Notes under the pieces: generated by a model
Told to the model about the DNA's origin: nothing
Database searches by the model: none
Seen by the model: the letters and a program-made list of their open reading frames with translations, nothing else
Part shown: positions 1-7,380 of the stretch, one piece after another
Numbering within the stretch: position 1 is the stretch's first letter
Layout of the letters: every line of letters begins with the position of its first letter
Translations under genes and position numbers: made by a program
Source: Planctomycetota bacterium
GTDB taxonomy: Bacteria > Planctomycetota > UBA1135 > GCA-002686595
Direction: 5' to 3'
Length of the DNA stretch: 64,000 nt
Assembly (NCBI GenBank): GCA_020638835.1
Contig: JACKHV010000007.1
Span: forward strand, 62,001 to 126,000

Positions 1-290
1 CCGTCGCTGCCGTGCTGCACGGGGAACGCGCCGCCGCGGCCCGACGACTGCATCTGCTTCGAGACTTGGATCAAGTAGCGCGCTTCCGGCGTGCCTTCGG
101 GCGAGCCGTCCAGCGCGAAGTCGTGGTTGCGCCAGAGCGAGCTGGTGGTCTGGAAGGAGATCTCGCCGTCGTGCGTCTCGGGCGGCCCGACGAAGGTCCC
201 CACCAGGACGCTCAGGACGAGCAGCAACACGGACCAACCTACGACGCGGTCGTAGTGTCGGACCACCGTGAGCTTCGAGTGCGTCACCAT
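1..290 (-). CDS. Hypothetical membrane protein, N-terminal part only (cut by window edge)
   Basis: Only the first ~96 residues are visible; the rest lies beyond the left edge. The ATG at 290 overlaps the TAA stop of the sulfatase-like gene by one base (TAATG), so the two are probably translationally coupled. A short basic N-terminus (MVTHSKLTVVRHYDR) is followed by one strong hydrophobic helix (about residues 16-37, VGWSVLLLVLSVLVGTFVG) and then a hydrophilic stretch with acidic residues (DGEIS). One N-terminal helix followed by a polar loop would fit a multi-spanning GT-C type glycosyltransferase, but that is only a guess; too little is visible to name the family. Confidence 0.6.
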   Translation of the reverse strand, partial: MVTHSKLTVVRHYDRVVGWSVLLLVLSVLVGTFVGPPETHDGEISFQTTSSLWRNHDFALDGSPEGTPEARYLIQVSKQMQSSGRGGAFPVQHGSD

Positions 291-1702
291 TAGTCGCGAG
301 CTTCCCGTCCGGCCGCCGCGTGCAGGGTGCGCAGCAGGAACTCGCGTCCGTCGCCGTCCCAGTCGAGGTGCGCGGGCGTCGCCAGCAGGGCGTCGAACAC
401 GCTTCGGCTCAGCTCGCGCGCGCGTTCGGGCATCTCTGCGGCGAGGTCGTGCCGCTGGCTCGGGTCGCGCGCGAGGTCGTAGAGCCGAGGAGTGCCCAGG
501 TACTCGAGTACCAAGCGCTCGTCGTTGATCCGCGCGCTGAGCGAGAGCCCGCCGTCCGGCGTGGCGACCAGCGTGAGCGCGGGCCGCTCGGGGAACTCGC
601 GTCGCACGTACGAGTCCGTACGCGCGAGCAGCGAGCGTTCGCCGTCGCGCAGGTCCCCTACGCCGAAGAGTTCGCGCAGGGTGGGTGCAACGTCGGCGTG
701 TTCAACGGTGCCGCCGAGGATGCGACGACCGGTGATGCTGCCGGGATGACGCAGCAGCAGCGGGACGTGCAGCGATTCCTCGAACGACCCCGAGTCGTCG
801 GACCACGCGCCCGCACGTTCTCCGAGCTCGACGCCGCTGGCCCCCACGACGACCACGGCGCTGCGCGCGAGCAGGTCCACTTTCTCGTCCGTGTTGGCGA
901 GCGACTCGAAGCCGCGTCGCACGAGGAAGTCGAGCCGCAGCAGCTCGCAGTCGTAGAGCGCGACCAGCGCGTCGCGCTCGACCGGCGTCGGCTCGAACGT
1001 TCCGTCGCGCAGCGCCCTGAAGGTCTCGGCGGACTCGTCGAGGCGACCCATGTCGCGGCCGCCGAGGAAGGCCGCGCGAAAGTCCGGGCCGGTCGCGATC
1101 GGAGCGGGCGACCAGGGTTGGCGGGGGCCGGAGAAGTGCAGCCACCAGAAGCGCGGCCGCTCGTCGCCGCGACTCTCCTCGAGGTCCTTGGCGAAGGCCT
1201 GCAGCGCGCGGTGGTCGTCCGTCGTCTCGACGAAGACTTCGAATCCACGCGCGAGGCCCGTGTCCGCGAGCGCGTCGGACGCGCACAGGAAAGCGGCCGT
1301 GCGGAAGCCCGCCGCGGCGAAGTCCTCGGCGAGCGTCGGTAGGTCGTCCGGCAGTGCGCGGCCGTCCACGAGCAGCCCGTGCGTGAGCGGCGCGGCGCCG
1401 GTGTGGATCGTGCCGAGCGAGGTGCGCGGATCGCTGCTGGCGGCCATTGCCTGCGAGAAGTTGACACCGCTCTCCGCGATCCAGTCGAGGTCGAGCGCAG
1501 CCGCGCCGTCCGCGCGATCGAAGTCCGTGGTGCGACGGTAGTATCCGAGCGAGCTGACGTGGTCGGCGCGCAGCCCCTCGACGGTGATGAGCACCAGGTG
1601 CTCGGCCTGCACGCCGGGGCGCGTGGGCTCCGAACAGGCGGGCACCATCGCGATCAGCGCGACGCAGGCGAGCCGGCGAATGTGCGAGGTGCTGCGCATC
1701 AT
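290..1702 (-). CDS. Sulfatase-like (alkaline phosphatase superfamily) lipoprotein, probably catalytically degenerate
   Basis: 470 aa. The N-terminus is a lipoprotein signal ending in VPAC (Cys at about residue 23), so the protein should be membrane-anchored and face the periplasm. The overall pattern is that of the sulfatase/phosphopentomutase fold: an N-terminal LITVEGLRADHVSSLGY block, an internal SSDPRTSL block, and a GASGVELGERAG block followed by HVPLLLRHP. Active sulfatases carry D in the first block, C/S-x-P-S-R as the formylglycine site, and a D-H-G metal-binding motif in the third. Here these read E42, S89-S-D-P-R93 and A-S-G, so several metal and nucleophile positions are changed. 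It may be a pseudoenzyme or have altered chemistry. The downstream membrane gene overlaps its stop codon. Family assignment is confident; activity is doubtful. Confidence 0.8.
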   Translation of the reverse strand: MMRSTSHIRRLACVALIAMVPACSEPTRPGVQAEHLVLITVEGLRADHVSSLGYYRRTTDFDRADGAAALDLDWIAESGVNFSQAMAASSDPRTSLGTIHTGAAPLTHGLLVDGRALPDDLPTLAEDFAAAGFRTAAFLCASDALADTGLARGFEVFVETTDDHRALQAFAKDLEESRGDERPRFWWLHFSGPRQPWSPAPIATGPDFRAAFLGGRDMGRLDESAETFRALRDGTFEPTPVERDALVALYDCELLRLDFLVRRGFESLANTDEKVDLLARSAVVVVGASGVELGERAGAWSDDSGSFEESLHVPLLLRHPGSITGRRILGGTVEHADVAPTLRELFGVGDLRDGERSLLARTDSYVRREFPERPALTLVATPDGGLSLSARINDERLVLEYLGTPRLYDLARDPSQRHDLAAEMPERARELSRSVFDALLATPAHLDWDGDGREFLLRTLHAAAGREARD

Positions 1703-1736
1703 CGAGGGGTCATTACGGAGGAGCGGCTTCCGCGGC

Positions 1737-2090
1737 TCAAGCCTCGTCCGCGCCCGACTCCGAGCACTCGCTCAGCAACCACTCGCGATAGCCGTGCTCG
1801 ATCGCCTCGGGGTCGAGCACGACGAACTCCGGGAGCTCGTAGGGATGCTCGCGCTCGACGAAGTCGACGAGTTCGGAGAGGCGCTCGTCGGTGGTCTTGA
1901 TCAGCATCAGGACCTCTGGCTCCTCGTGCACCTCGCCCTGCCAGCGGTAGACGCTGATCGCGCCGGGGAGGAGGTTGACACACGCCGCGAGACGCGCGTC
2001 GACCATGCCGCGCGCCAAGCGCCGCGCCACTCCGTCGTCGGGCGCCGTGACGAGCACGATCCGAGGCTCGGCGGAAGTTCCCTGGGTCAT
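1737..2090 (-). CDS. cutA: CutA divalent-cation tolerance protein
   Basis: 117 aa, the usual length of the CutA1 family, small trimeric ferredoxin-like proteins linked to copper and other divalent-cation tolerance. Diagnostic stretches are visible: an N-terminal IVLVTAPDD strand, ACVNLLPGAISVYRW containing the conserved Cys, EVLMLIKTT, and the C-terminal HPYELPEFVVLD segment. The start is ATG at 2090. The gene is upstream of and co-oriented with the sulfatase-like gene (34-bp gap), and divergent from the proline dehydrogenase gene with only 50 bp between the two starts, so their promoters must overlap. No metal-binding regulator is encoded nearby. Confidence 0.93.
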   Translation of the reverse strand: MTQGTSAEPRIVLVTAPDDGVARRLARGMVDARLAACVNLLPGAISVYRWQGEVHEEPEVLMLIKTTDERLSELVDFVEREHPYELPEFVVLDPEAIEHGYREWLLSECSESGADEA

Positions 2091-2140
2091 GCCGTCATGG
2101 TAGCGTGCGCCGCCCGCGCCCCCCCTCGTAGAATCCCGCC

Positions 2141-3034
2141 ATGCTGAACCGCCTGCTGGTCAAAGGACTTGGCTTCGTCCCCACTCCGGTCATGCGCCAA
2201 CTCTCGTCGCGCTACATCGCCGGCGAGGAGCTGGCGGACGAGATGCGCGCATTGACCGAGCTGAAGGGGCGCGGCTTCACCGGGATCTTCGACATCCTCG
2301 GCGAAGGCATCCGATCTCGCGAGGAGGCGTCGCAGACCGCCGACGACTACATCCGCGGCGCGGAGGCGATCGCCGCCGCCGGAGTCGACGCCTACGTCTC
2401 GATCAAGCCCACGCACCTCGGCCTCGCGAGCGACGAGAACCTGGCCCTCGACCTCTACCGCCGCATCGCGACGCGCTGCGCGGAGCTCGGTCTCTTCATG
2501 CGGGTCGAGATGGAGGACCATCCCACCACCGACGCGACGCTGCGCATCTTCGAGGCGCTGCGCACGGACTTCGAGCGCGTCGGGATCGTGCTGCAGTCGA
2601 GGCTGTTCCGCACGCTCGACGACATCGACGCGCTCGCACCGGGCCCGCTGGATGTGCGGCTCGTGAAAGGCATCTACATCGAGCCGCCCGAGATCGCGCA
2701 CACACGCGCCGGCGACATCCGCGACGCCTTCCTCGCCTGCGCCAAGAAGCTCTGGGATCGCGGCGCCAACGTCCGCCTCGCGACCCACGACGCGCCGATG
2801 GCCGACCGCCTCTTCGAGTCGATGAGCCGACGTGGCATGCGCAGCCAGGACTGCGAGCTGCAGGTCCTGCTCGGCGTGCAAGAGCCTCTGTGGCAACGCT
2901 GGAAGCTCGAGGGACGGCCGGTACGCGTGTACGTGCCGTATGGGCCGGATTGGAAGGCGTACAGTCTGCGGAGGTTGACGAGGAACCCGCAGTTGATGCG
3001 GGCCGTCATCAAGAACTTCCTGACTCCCGGATGA
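2141..3034 (+). CDS. Proline dehydrogenase (monofunctional, PutA-type barrel)
   Basis: 297 aa, the length of stand-alone bacterial proline dehydrogenases. These FAD enzymes oxidise proline to pyrroline-5-carboxylate as the first step of proline catabolism. The sequence shows the family landmarks in order: LKGRGFTGIFDILGE, AYVSIKPTHLGL, MRVEMEDH, VRLVKGIYIEPPE, VRLATHDAPMAD, CELQVLLGV, and the C-terminal substrate-binding RVYVPYGPDW followed by LRRLTRNP. The start at 2141 (ATG) gives a typical N-terminus. The matching P5C dehydrogenase is not in this window. The left inverted repeat of the neighbouring insertion sequence begins inside its TGA stop codon, so the element sits flush against the gene without visibly damaging it. 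Confidence 0.92.
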   Translation: MLNRLLVKGLGFVPTPVMRQLSSRYIAGEELADEMRALTELKGRGFTGIFDILGEGIRSREEASQTADDYIRGAEAIAAAGVDAYVSIKPTHLGLASDENLALDLYRRIATRCAELGLFMRVEMEDHPTTDATLRIFEALRTDFERVGIVLQSRLFRTLDDIDALAPGPLDVRLVKGIYIEPPEIAHTRAGDIRDAFLACAKKLWDRGANVRLATHDAPMADRLFESMSRRGMRSQDCELQVLLGVQEPLWQRWKLEGRPVRVYVPYGPDWKAYSLRRLTRNPQLMRAVIKNFLTPG

Positions 3035-4249
3035 ACTGACTGGCTTCGCTGTGGCGGACGCCGTCGAGAAACCGCGGCATATACGCGAACCTCCGGCGTT
3101 CCCGACGGTCTTCCTCGTGCACGACACGCTCGCAGGTCGTGCGCACGAGGACCGAGCTCTTGTTCACGCCCCGTCACTGTCCGTATCGACATTGTTCCCA
3201 ACACGACCGCGCCGACGCGGACTTCTGTTCGAGACACGGTTCCTACTTCGCCGCCTGTAGGTCGCATCCTGTCCCGCGATTCCGATGCAAGAGCTGTGGG
3301 AGAACTTTCTCTCGGCAGACATTCCGAGCCGACTACCGAGACCACAGACCTGATCTCAATCAGAAGCTGCTTCGCCTGATCGCATCGGGAGTCGGAATCA
3401 GACAATCCTCCAGAACTCTGGGGCTGTCACTCCGCTGCACAGAACTCAAGTTCCGCAAGCTGGCACGCCATCTTCGCCGCCTGAACTTGAACCTTCAACC
3501 GCAGCTCCGCACAGGCTGCACGCTGCAGTTCGACGAGTTCGAGACCTTCGAAGCGCGTCGAAACACGCGACCGCTGAGCGTGCCGGTCTTGATCGAGCGC
3601 CACTCCCGATTCGTGGTTTGGGCGGAGTCCGCGCAGATACGACCGCACGGGAAGATGACCGAGAATCGCATCCGCGCCATCGAAGAGGACGATCGCAAGT
3701 TCGGTCCCCGAAAGGACCTATCGGCCCGAGCGGTCCGTCGCACACTCTCTCGAGGCGCTGAGATCGTGCAGCCGGGCGCGGTCGTGAGGCTACAGACGGA
3801 TGAGAAGCTGAGCTACCCGCACCAAGCTCGACGTGCATTTCGACGACATCGACTGTTGCACGAGCGAACCAACAGCAAGCTCGCGCGCATGACCTGGAAT
3901 CCGCTGTTCCCCATCAACCACACGGAAGCAATGTTGCGGGATCTTCTGGGGCGAGTGCGGCGACAGTCTTGGCTGGTCAGCAAGAAGCGCCGCTACCTAG
4001 ATCTCGGTCTCCAGGTGTGGATCGCGTATCGAAACCTGGTGCGACGGCGCTTCAATTCGGACGAGGAGTCTCCAGCGCAACTCGTCGGGTCAGTCGATCG
4101 TAGACTGAGTTGGGGCGAGCTCGTTTCTTGGCGTCAAGACTGGGGGCTGCGGAGCATTCATCCGCGGTCGAGGCGCTGTCGGTCCATCGCAGCGTGGCGC
4201 GAAGGCGCGGCGGCGTAGTTGCCGCGCCAACACGGAAGCCAGTCAGTTC
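3033..4249 (+). mobile_element. IS1-like insertion sequence, 1,217 bp, with 15-bp perfect terminal inverted repeats
   Basis: A 15-bp sequence, GAACTGACTGGCTTC, lies at 3033-3047, and its exact reverse complement lies at 4235-4249. Similarity continues inward imperfectly (GCTGTGGCG on the left against CGTGTTGGCG on the right). Between them is one transposase-like gene filling most of the space. The interior is visibly less GC-rich than the flanks, as expected for transferred DNA. The ends fall at the stop codon of proline dehydrogenase and 1 bp outside the stop of the convergent metallophosphoesterase. No target-site duplication is evident next to the repeats, so either the insertion is old or flanking bases were lost. 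Confidence 0.82.
3139..4218 (+). CDS. IS1-like DDE transposase with N-terminal zinc ribbon
   Basis: 359 aa from a GTG start. The N-terminus carries a zinc-ribbon pattern: C14-x4-C19, then C50-x2-C53 in RFRCKSCGRTFSRQTF, as in IS1/IS1595-type transposases. A helix-turn-helix-like region follows (GIRQSSRTLGLS). Candidate catalytic acids are D132 (LQFDEFETFE), D221 (LQTDEKLSY) and E263 (NHTEAMLRD). The tail with VRRQSWLVSKKRRYLDL resembles the end of IS1 InsB. Classical IS1 makes its transposase by frameshifting; here it is one uninterrupted frame. The gene looks intact and is flanked by inverted repeats, so it could be active. The exact IS family (IS1 or IS1595) needs a database comparison. Confidence 0.82.
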   Translation: MRTRTELLFTPRHCPYRHCSQHDRADADFCSRHGSYFAACRSHPVPRFRCKSCGRTFSRQTFRADYRDHRPDLNQKLLRLIASGVGIRQSSRTLGLSLRCTELKFRKLARHLRRLNLNLQPQLRTGCTLQFDEFETFEARRNTRPLSVPVLIERHSRFVVWAESAQIRPHGKMTENRIRAIEEDDRKFGPRKDLSARAVRRTLSRGAEIVQPGAVVRLQTDEKLSYPHQARRAFRRHRLLHERTNSKLARMTWNPLFPINHTEAMLRDLLGRVRRQSWLVSKKRRYLDLGLQVWIAYRNLVRRRFNSDEESPAQLVGSVDRRLSWGELVSWRQDWGLRSIHPRSRRCRSIAAWREGAAA

Positions 4250-4250
4250 G

Positions 4251-5012
4251 TCACTTGCCGATTTCGAGGCGTCGGCCGAGCAAGTCGGACAACTCCGGCT
4301 GCTCGAAGATCTTCCGCATCGTCGCCCTGAAGTCGTACGGCACCCGATGCCACGTCACGCTGTCGTCCTCGAGAACCGCATAGCAGGCACGGTTGTCGCC
4401 ATCTCGCGGCTGGCCGACGCTGCCCACGTTGATGAAGAACTTGCCCTCTGCCGGGATCTCCATCGTGGTCGACTCGTTGCCGTCGGTTCCGTGGAAGACG
4501 AGGGATTCGTCGTGCATGCCGGGGTGGTGCGTGTGTCCACCCACTGCGACACCTTCGAAGGAGTCGAAGATTTGGCGCAGCTTCTCGGGGTTCAAGAAGC
4601 CGTCCGTGGAGAGCACGTACTCGCGCACGGGGTCGCGGGGCGAACCGTGCACGAAGAGGAAGCGGCCTTCGCGGTGCGAGAGCGGGAGGTCCTGTAGCCA
4701 GCGCCAACGCAGCTTGCGCTCGGAACTCGAGTACCAGTGAGGGAGCATGCGCTTGCGCGTGTATTCCACGGCGCCACGAGCATGCGGGTTGAAGTCGCTG
4801 GCATCGCGGAAGAGCGCCTCGTCGTGGTTGCCCATCAGGCAAACCTCGGCGTGGCCACGCACGAGGTCGACGCAGAACTCCGGCTCCGGTCCGTAGCCGA
4901 CGACGTCACCCAGGCAGAAGAGGCGCGACACGCCCTGCTTGCTGATGTGCTCGAAGACCGCTTGCAGTGCTTCGCGGTTCGAGTGCAGATCCGAGATGAT
5001 CGCGACCTTCAT
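4251..5012 (-). CDS. Calcineurin-like metallophosphoesterase (YfcE/MJ0936 type)
   Basis: 253 aa. All metal-ligand blocks of the small bacterial metallophosphoesterase family are present in order: ISDLHSN near the N-terminus, GDVVGYGP, GNHDEA, VHGSPRDP and GGHTHHPG. The enzyme should hydrolyse phosphomonoesters or diesters with a dinuclear metal centre in the cytoplasm; the substrate cannot be read from sequence. The start at 5012 is chosen because MKVAIISDLH is the canonical beginning and because its ATG overlaps the TGA stop of the DHH phosphoesterase (ATGA), indicating coupled translation of two phosphoesterases. Its stop lies one base beyond the right end of the insertion sequence. Confidence 0.92.
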   Translation of the reverse strand: MKVAIISDLHSNREALQAVFEHISKQGVSRLFCLGDVVGYGPEPEFCVDLVRGHAEVCLMGNHDEALFRDASDFNPHARGAVEYTRKRMLPHWYSSSERKLRWRWLQDLPLSHREGRFLFVHGSPRDPVREYVLSTDGFLNPEKLRQIFDSFEGVAVGGHTHHPGMHDESLVFHGTDGNESTTMEIPAEGKFFINVGSVGQPRDGDNRACYAVLEDDSVTWHRVPYDFRATMRKIFEQPELSDLLGRRLEIGK

Positions 5013-6019
5013 CCGACCTTCCCGGTTCTCCCGGCCTCCGAGATGAGCGCCTCGCCGGCGGCGATCAGGCGCTTCGAGACGGATGCGAGGTTGCCTTCGA
5101 TCGTCGCGCCTGCCGCGCGGCGGTGACCTCCCCCGCCGAACTCGCGCGCGAGGGCGCTGACGTCGTAGAGGTCCGACTTCGAGCGCGCGGAGAGCTTGCA
5201 CGTGCCGCCTTCCTGTTCGCGTACGAACAGCACCACCTCGACGGTCTTCACGGCGCGCAGGATGTCGAGCGCGTCGTCGCCGTCCACGGACGCGGTGGTC
5301 GGCGAGTGGATCAGGGCCAGGCGGTCGTCGGCGAAGTACTGCGTCGTGGACAGGATGGCGCCGATCTCCGGGGGATGCTTGCGGCTCTTGCGCTGGTAGA
5401 TCGCTTGGTAGACGAGGGACGCGTCCATTCCGGTCTCGAGCAGTTCCCCGGCCACACGAAGCGTTTCGGCGTCGGTGTTCGAGTACTTGAACCAGCCGGT
5501 GTCCGTCACGATCGACGTGAAGACGCCTTCGGCGGCCGTCTTGTCCAGCGCCACTCCCAAGGCACGTGCGATGCGGTGTACGAGCAGGCCCGTCGCCGAG
5601 GCAGTCACGTCGACGTAGGCGGCGTCCCACCAGGCCTCGCCGACGTGGACGTGGTGGTCGACGACGAGCTTCGCAGTGTCCATCCCGGCGAGGATCGGGG
5701 CGAGTTCGCCGCAGCGCGAGAGCTCCGCGCAGTCGAGCAGCACCGTGACGTCGTGGGCGGGCAGCTGGTCGCCCGGCTTCCACGCGCGGTAGTCGACTTC
5801 GCGCGCCAGGTAGTCGAACTGTGACTCGGGAGGATCGGGGTTCCAGATGGAGACCTGCTTCCCGGCCGCCATGAGTACGCGCGACAGGGCGGCCTGCGCG
5901 CCGATGCAGTCGCCGTCGGGTCGCATGTGGCCAGTGAGCAGGAATCGGTTCCCGCGCTCCAGGAGCTCGAGCGCCGCGCGTTCGGCGGGCGTCGGAGGGC
6001 GGTCGGTGGTTCGATCCAT
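5009..6019 (-). CDS. DHH/DHHA1 phosphoesterase (NrnA-like oligoribonuclease / pAp phosphatase)
   Basis: 336 aa, matching bifunctional nanoRNase/pAp-phosphatase NrnA proteins. These degrade 2-5-nt RNAs and dephosphorylate 3'-phosphoadenosine 5'-phosphate. DHH-domain motifs are visible: GHMRPDGDCIGAQAAL (DxD metal site), LLDCAE, VVDHHVHVG (the DHH signature) and SIVTDTGWFKYSNT. The C-terminal DHHA1 substrate-binding domain ends with the diagnostic FGGGGHRRAAGATI. The start ATG at 6019 is 45 bp downstream of the amidohydrolase stop. The 3' end overlaps the metallophosphoesterase start by 4 bp, so amidohydrolase, DHH and metallophosphoesterase genes likely form one operon. Confidence 0.92.
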   Translation of the reverse strand: MDRTTDRPPTPAERAALELLERGNRFLLTGHMRPDGDCIGAQAALSRVLMAAGKQVSIWNPDPPESQFDYLAREVDYRAWKPGDQLPAHDVTVLLDCAELSRCGELAPILAGMDTAKLVVDHHVHVGEAWWDAAYVDVTASATGLLVHRIARALGVALDKTAAEGVFTSIVTDTGWFKYSNTDAETLRVAGELLETGMDASLVYQAIYQRKSRKHPPEIGAILSTTQYFADDRLALIHSPTTASVDGDDALDILRAVKTVEVVLFVREQEGGTCKLSARSKSDLYDVSALAREFGGGGHRRAAGATIEGNLASVSKRLIAAGEALISEAGRTGKVG

Positions 6020-6064
6020 GCGGAGTCGCGAGAGGAGCCGCGCGAGGAGCGGCGGAAGGCCGGG

Positions 6065-7240
6065 TCAGGAGCCCACAGGGTAGCGGCTCGGACCGTCGCT
6101 CGCATGGGCCGGCCCGTCCGGAAGCGCGAAGGTCGCGGGTGATCGACCGGAAGCGACGAGGTCCTCGAGGTCGCGGACCGTTCCGGCGACGGACCAGACG
6201 GCCAAGCGCCTCGAGCCTTCGAGCACTACGCCGCCCGTCGCGGCCCTCCAGCCCTCTTGGAACGTCACCTCGTCGATCTCCAGGAAGCGCCTCAACTCGG
6301 CAGCCATGTCCAAGCGGTCGTTCGAGGCCGCGCTGTCGGTCCCGAGCAGCAGGCGCACGCCGGCATCGAGCACAGCCCGTGCGTCGAATGCCCGCCGGCC
6401 GAAGAACGCGTGCGTGCCGGGGCAGTGCACGAGCGGCACGCCGGCCGCGGCAAGGCGCTCGTAGTCCCCCGGCGCGGGGTGGTTCCCGTGGACCAACGAG
6501 AGCCGCAGGTCCGGAGCCAAGAGCCCCGCCGCTTCGATCAGGTCGAGTCCGCTGCGGCGCGGCGAAGGCGGCAGGAGTTCCGCGAGCGGTCCGCTTCCGT
6601 CGCGTAGATAGCGCACCTCCTCTTCCGTCTCTGCCCAGTGCATCGTCAGCGGCAAGCGGCGCCGTCGAGCGAGCGCGCCGAGTTCGCGCAGCAGCTCGAG
6701 GCTGCACGTGAAGGGTGCGTGCGGGGAGATCCCTTCGGTCAGGCCGGCGCGCAGCGGAAGCGGTCGGTCCAGCTCCTCGAGGCGCGCCGCCCGCCGCGTC
6801 GCGTCTCCCGCGTCGATCGCCTCGCGATGCACGACGGCCTCGATCGGCACGTCCAACAACGCGCGCGCTGCGGCTCCCGTCGTGTCGACGTCGTGGACGA
6901 GCGCACACCCGGTATCCCACAGTCGACGAGCACCCCGGCGCGCTGCCTGCTCGAGTTCGGCGGGCGGCGCCTCGTCGCGCAGCCGCATCAGCTCCCGGAC
7001 CCACGCGCCGAAGCCCTGGTCTCTGGGCAAGCGCCCTTCGAAGGCGGTCAACTCCAGATGACAGTGCGCGTTGAAGAAGGTCGGCGTGATCAACACGTCG
7101 CCCAGGTCCTCCGCCACTCCCGACGGTCTCGCCAGCACCTCGACCACGCGGCCGCCCGCGACGCGCACGCATCCTCCGTCGAGTACTCGACCGTCTCCGC
7201 CCAGCACGCCGCGCGCGCGGTAGTCGCGTTGTTCGTTCAT
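6065..7240 (-). CDS. Amidohydrolase-family deaminase (MTA/SAH- or chlorohydrolase-like)
   Basis: 391 aa from ATG 7240 (an in-frame GTG sits directly before it at 7243). It has the split composite beta-domain and TIM barrel of the amidohydrolase superfamily. The N-terminal FFNAHCHLEL motif supplies two metal-binding histidines, then come GISPHAPFTCS, LTMHWAETEEE, LVHGNH and LLLGTDSAASN with the catalytic Asp. This pattern is closest to 5'-methylthioadenosine/S-adenosylhomocysteine deaminases and related aminohydrolases; the precise substrate is not deducible. The C-terminus is Gly/Pro-rich. It heads the minus-strand operon with the DHH and metallophosphoesterase genes, separated from the upstream lipoprotein gene by a hairpin terminator at 7326-7355. 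Confidence 0.88.
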   Translation of the reverse strand: MNEQRDYRARGVLGGDGRVLDGGCVRVAGGRVVEVLARPSGVAEDLGDVLITPTFFNAHCHLELTAFEGRLPRDQGFGAWVRELMRLRDEAPPAELEQAARRGARRLWDTGCALVHDVDTTGAAARALLDVPIEAVVHREAIDAGDATRRAARLEELDRPLPLRAGLTEGISPHAPFTCSLELLRELGALARRRRLPLTMHWAETEEEVRYLRDGSGPLAELLPPSPRRSGLDLIEAAGLLAPDLRLSLVHGNHPAPGDYERLAAAGVPLVHCPGTHAFFGRRAFDARAVLDAGVRLLLGTDSAASNDRLDMAAELRRFLEIDEVTFQEGWRAATGGVVLEGSRRLAVWSVAGTVRDLEDLVASGRSPATFALPDGPAHASDGPSRYPVGS

Positions 7241-7325
7241 CACCCCTCGAGAGGCGTCAGTCTAGTCCAAGCGTCGCCGAGCTTCCGACCACGATCGAAG
7301 CGTGGCCGCGAATCTCCTGAACGAA

Positions 7326-7355
7326 CGAGGGGCCGTCCCACTGGACGACCCCTCG
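7326..7355 (-). terminator. Hairpin terminator after the giant lipoprotein gene
   Basis: Inverted repeat with 13-bp arms (CGAGGGGCCGTCC and GGACGACCCCTCG, one mismatch) and a CACT loop. It lies 25 bp downstream of the lipoprotein stop at 7381 on the same strand. No run of T follows, as for most hairpins in this window. Confidence 0.7.
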
Positions 7356-7380
7356 ATGCAGTCGGAATGCGCGGAGCGGA

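Noticed and set aside
3020..4262. Target-site duplication for the insertion sequence
   Set aside because: The bases directly outside the two 15-bp repeats do not match at any length of 3-9 bp.
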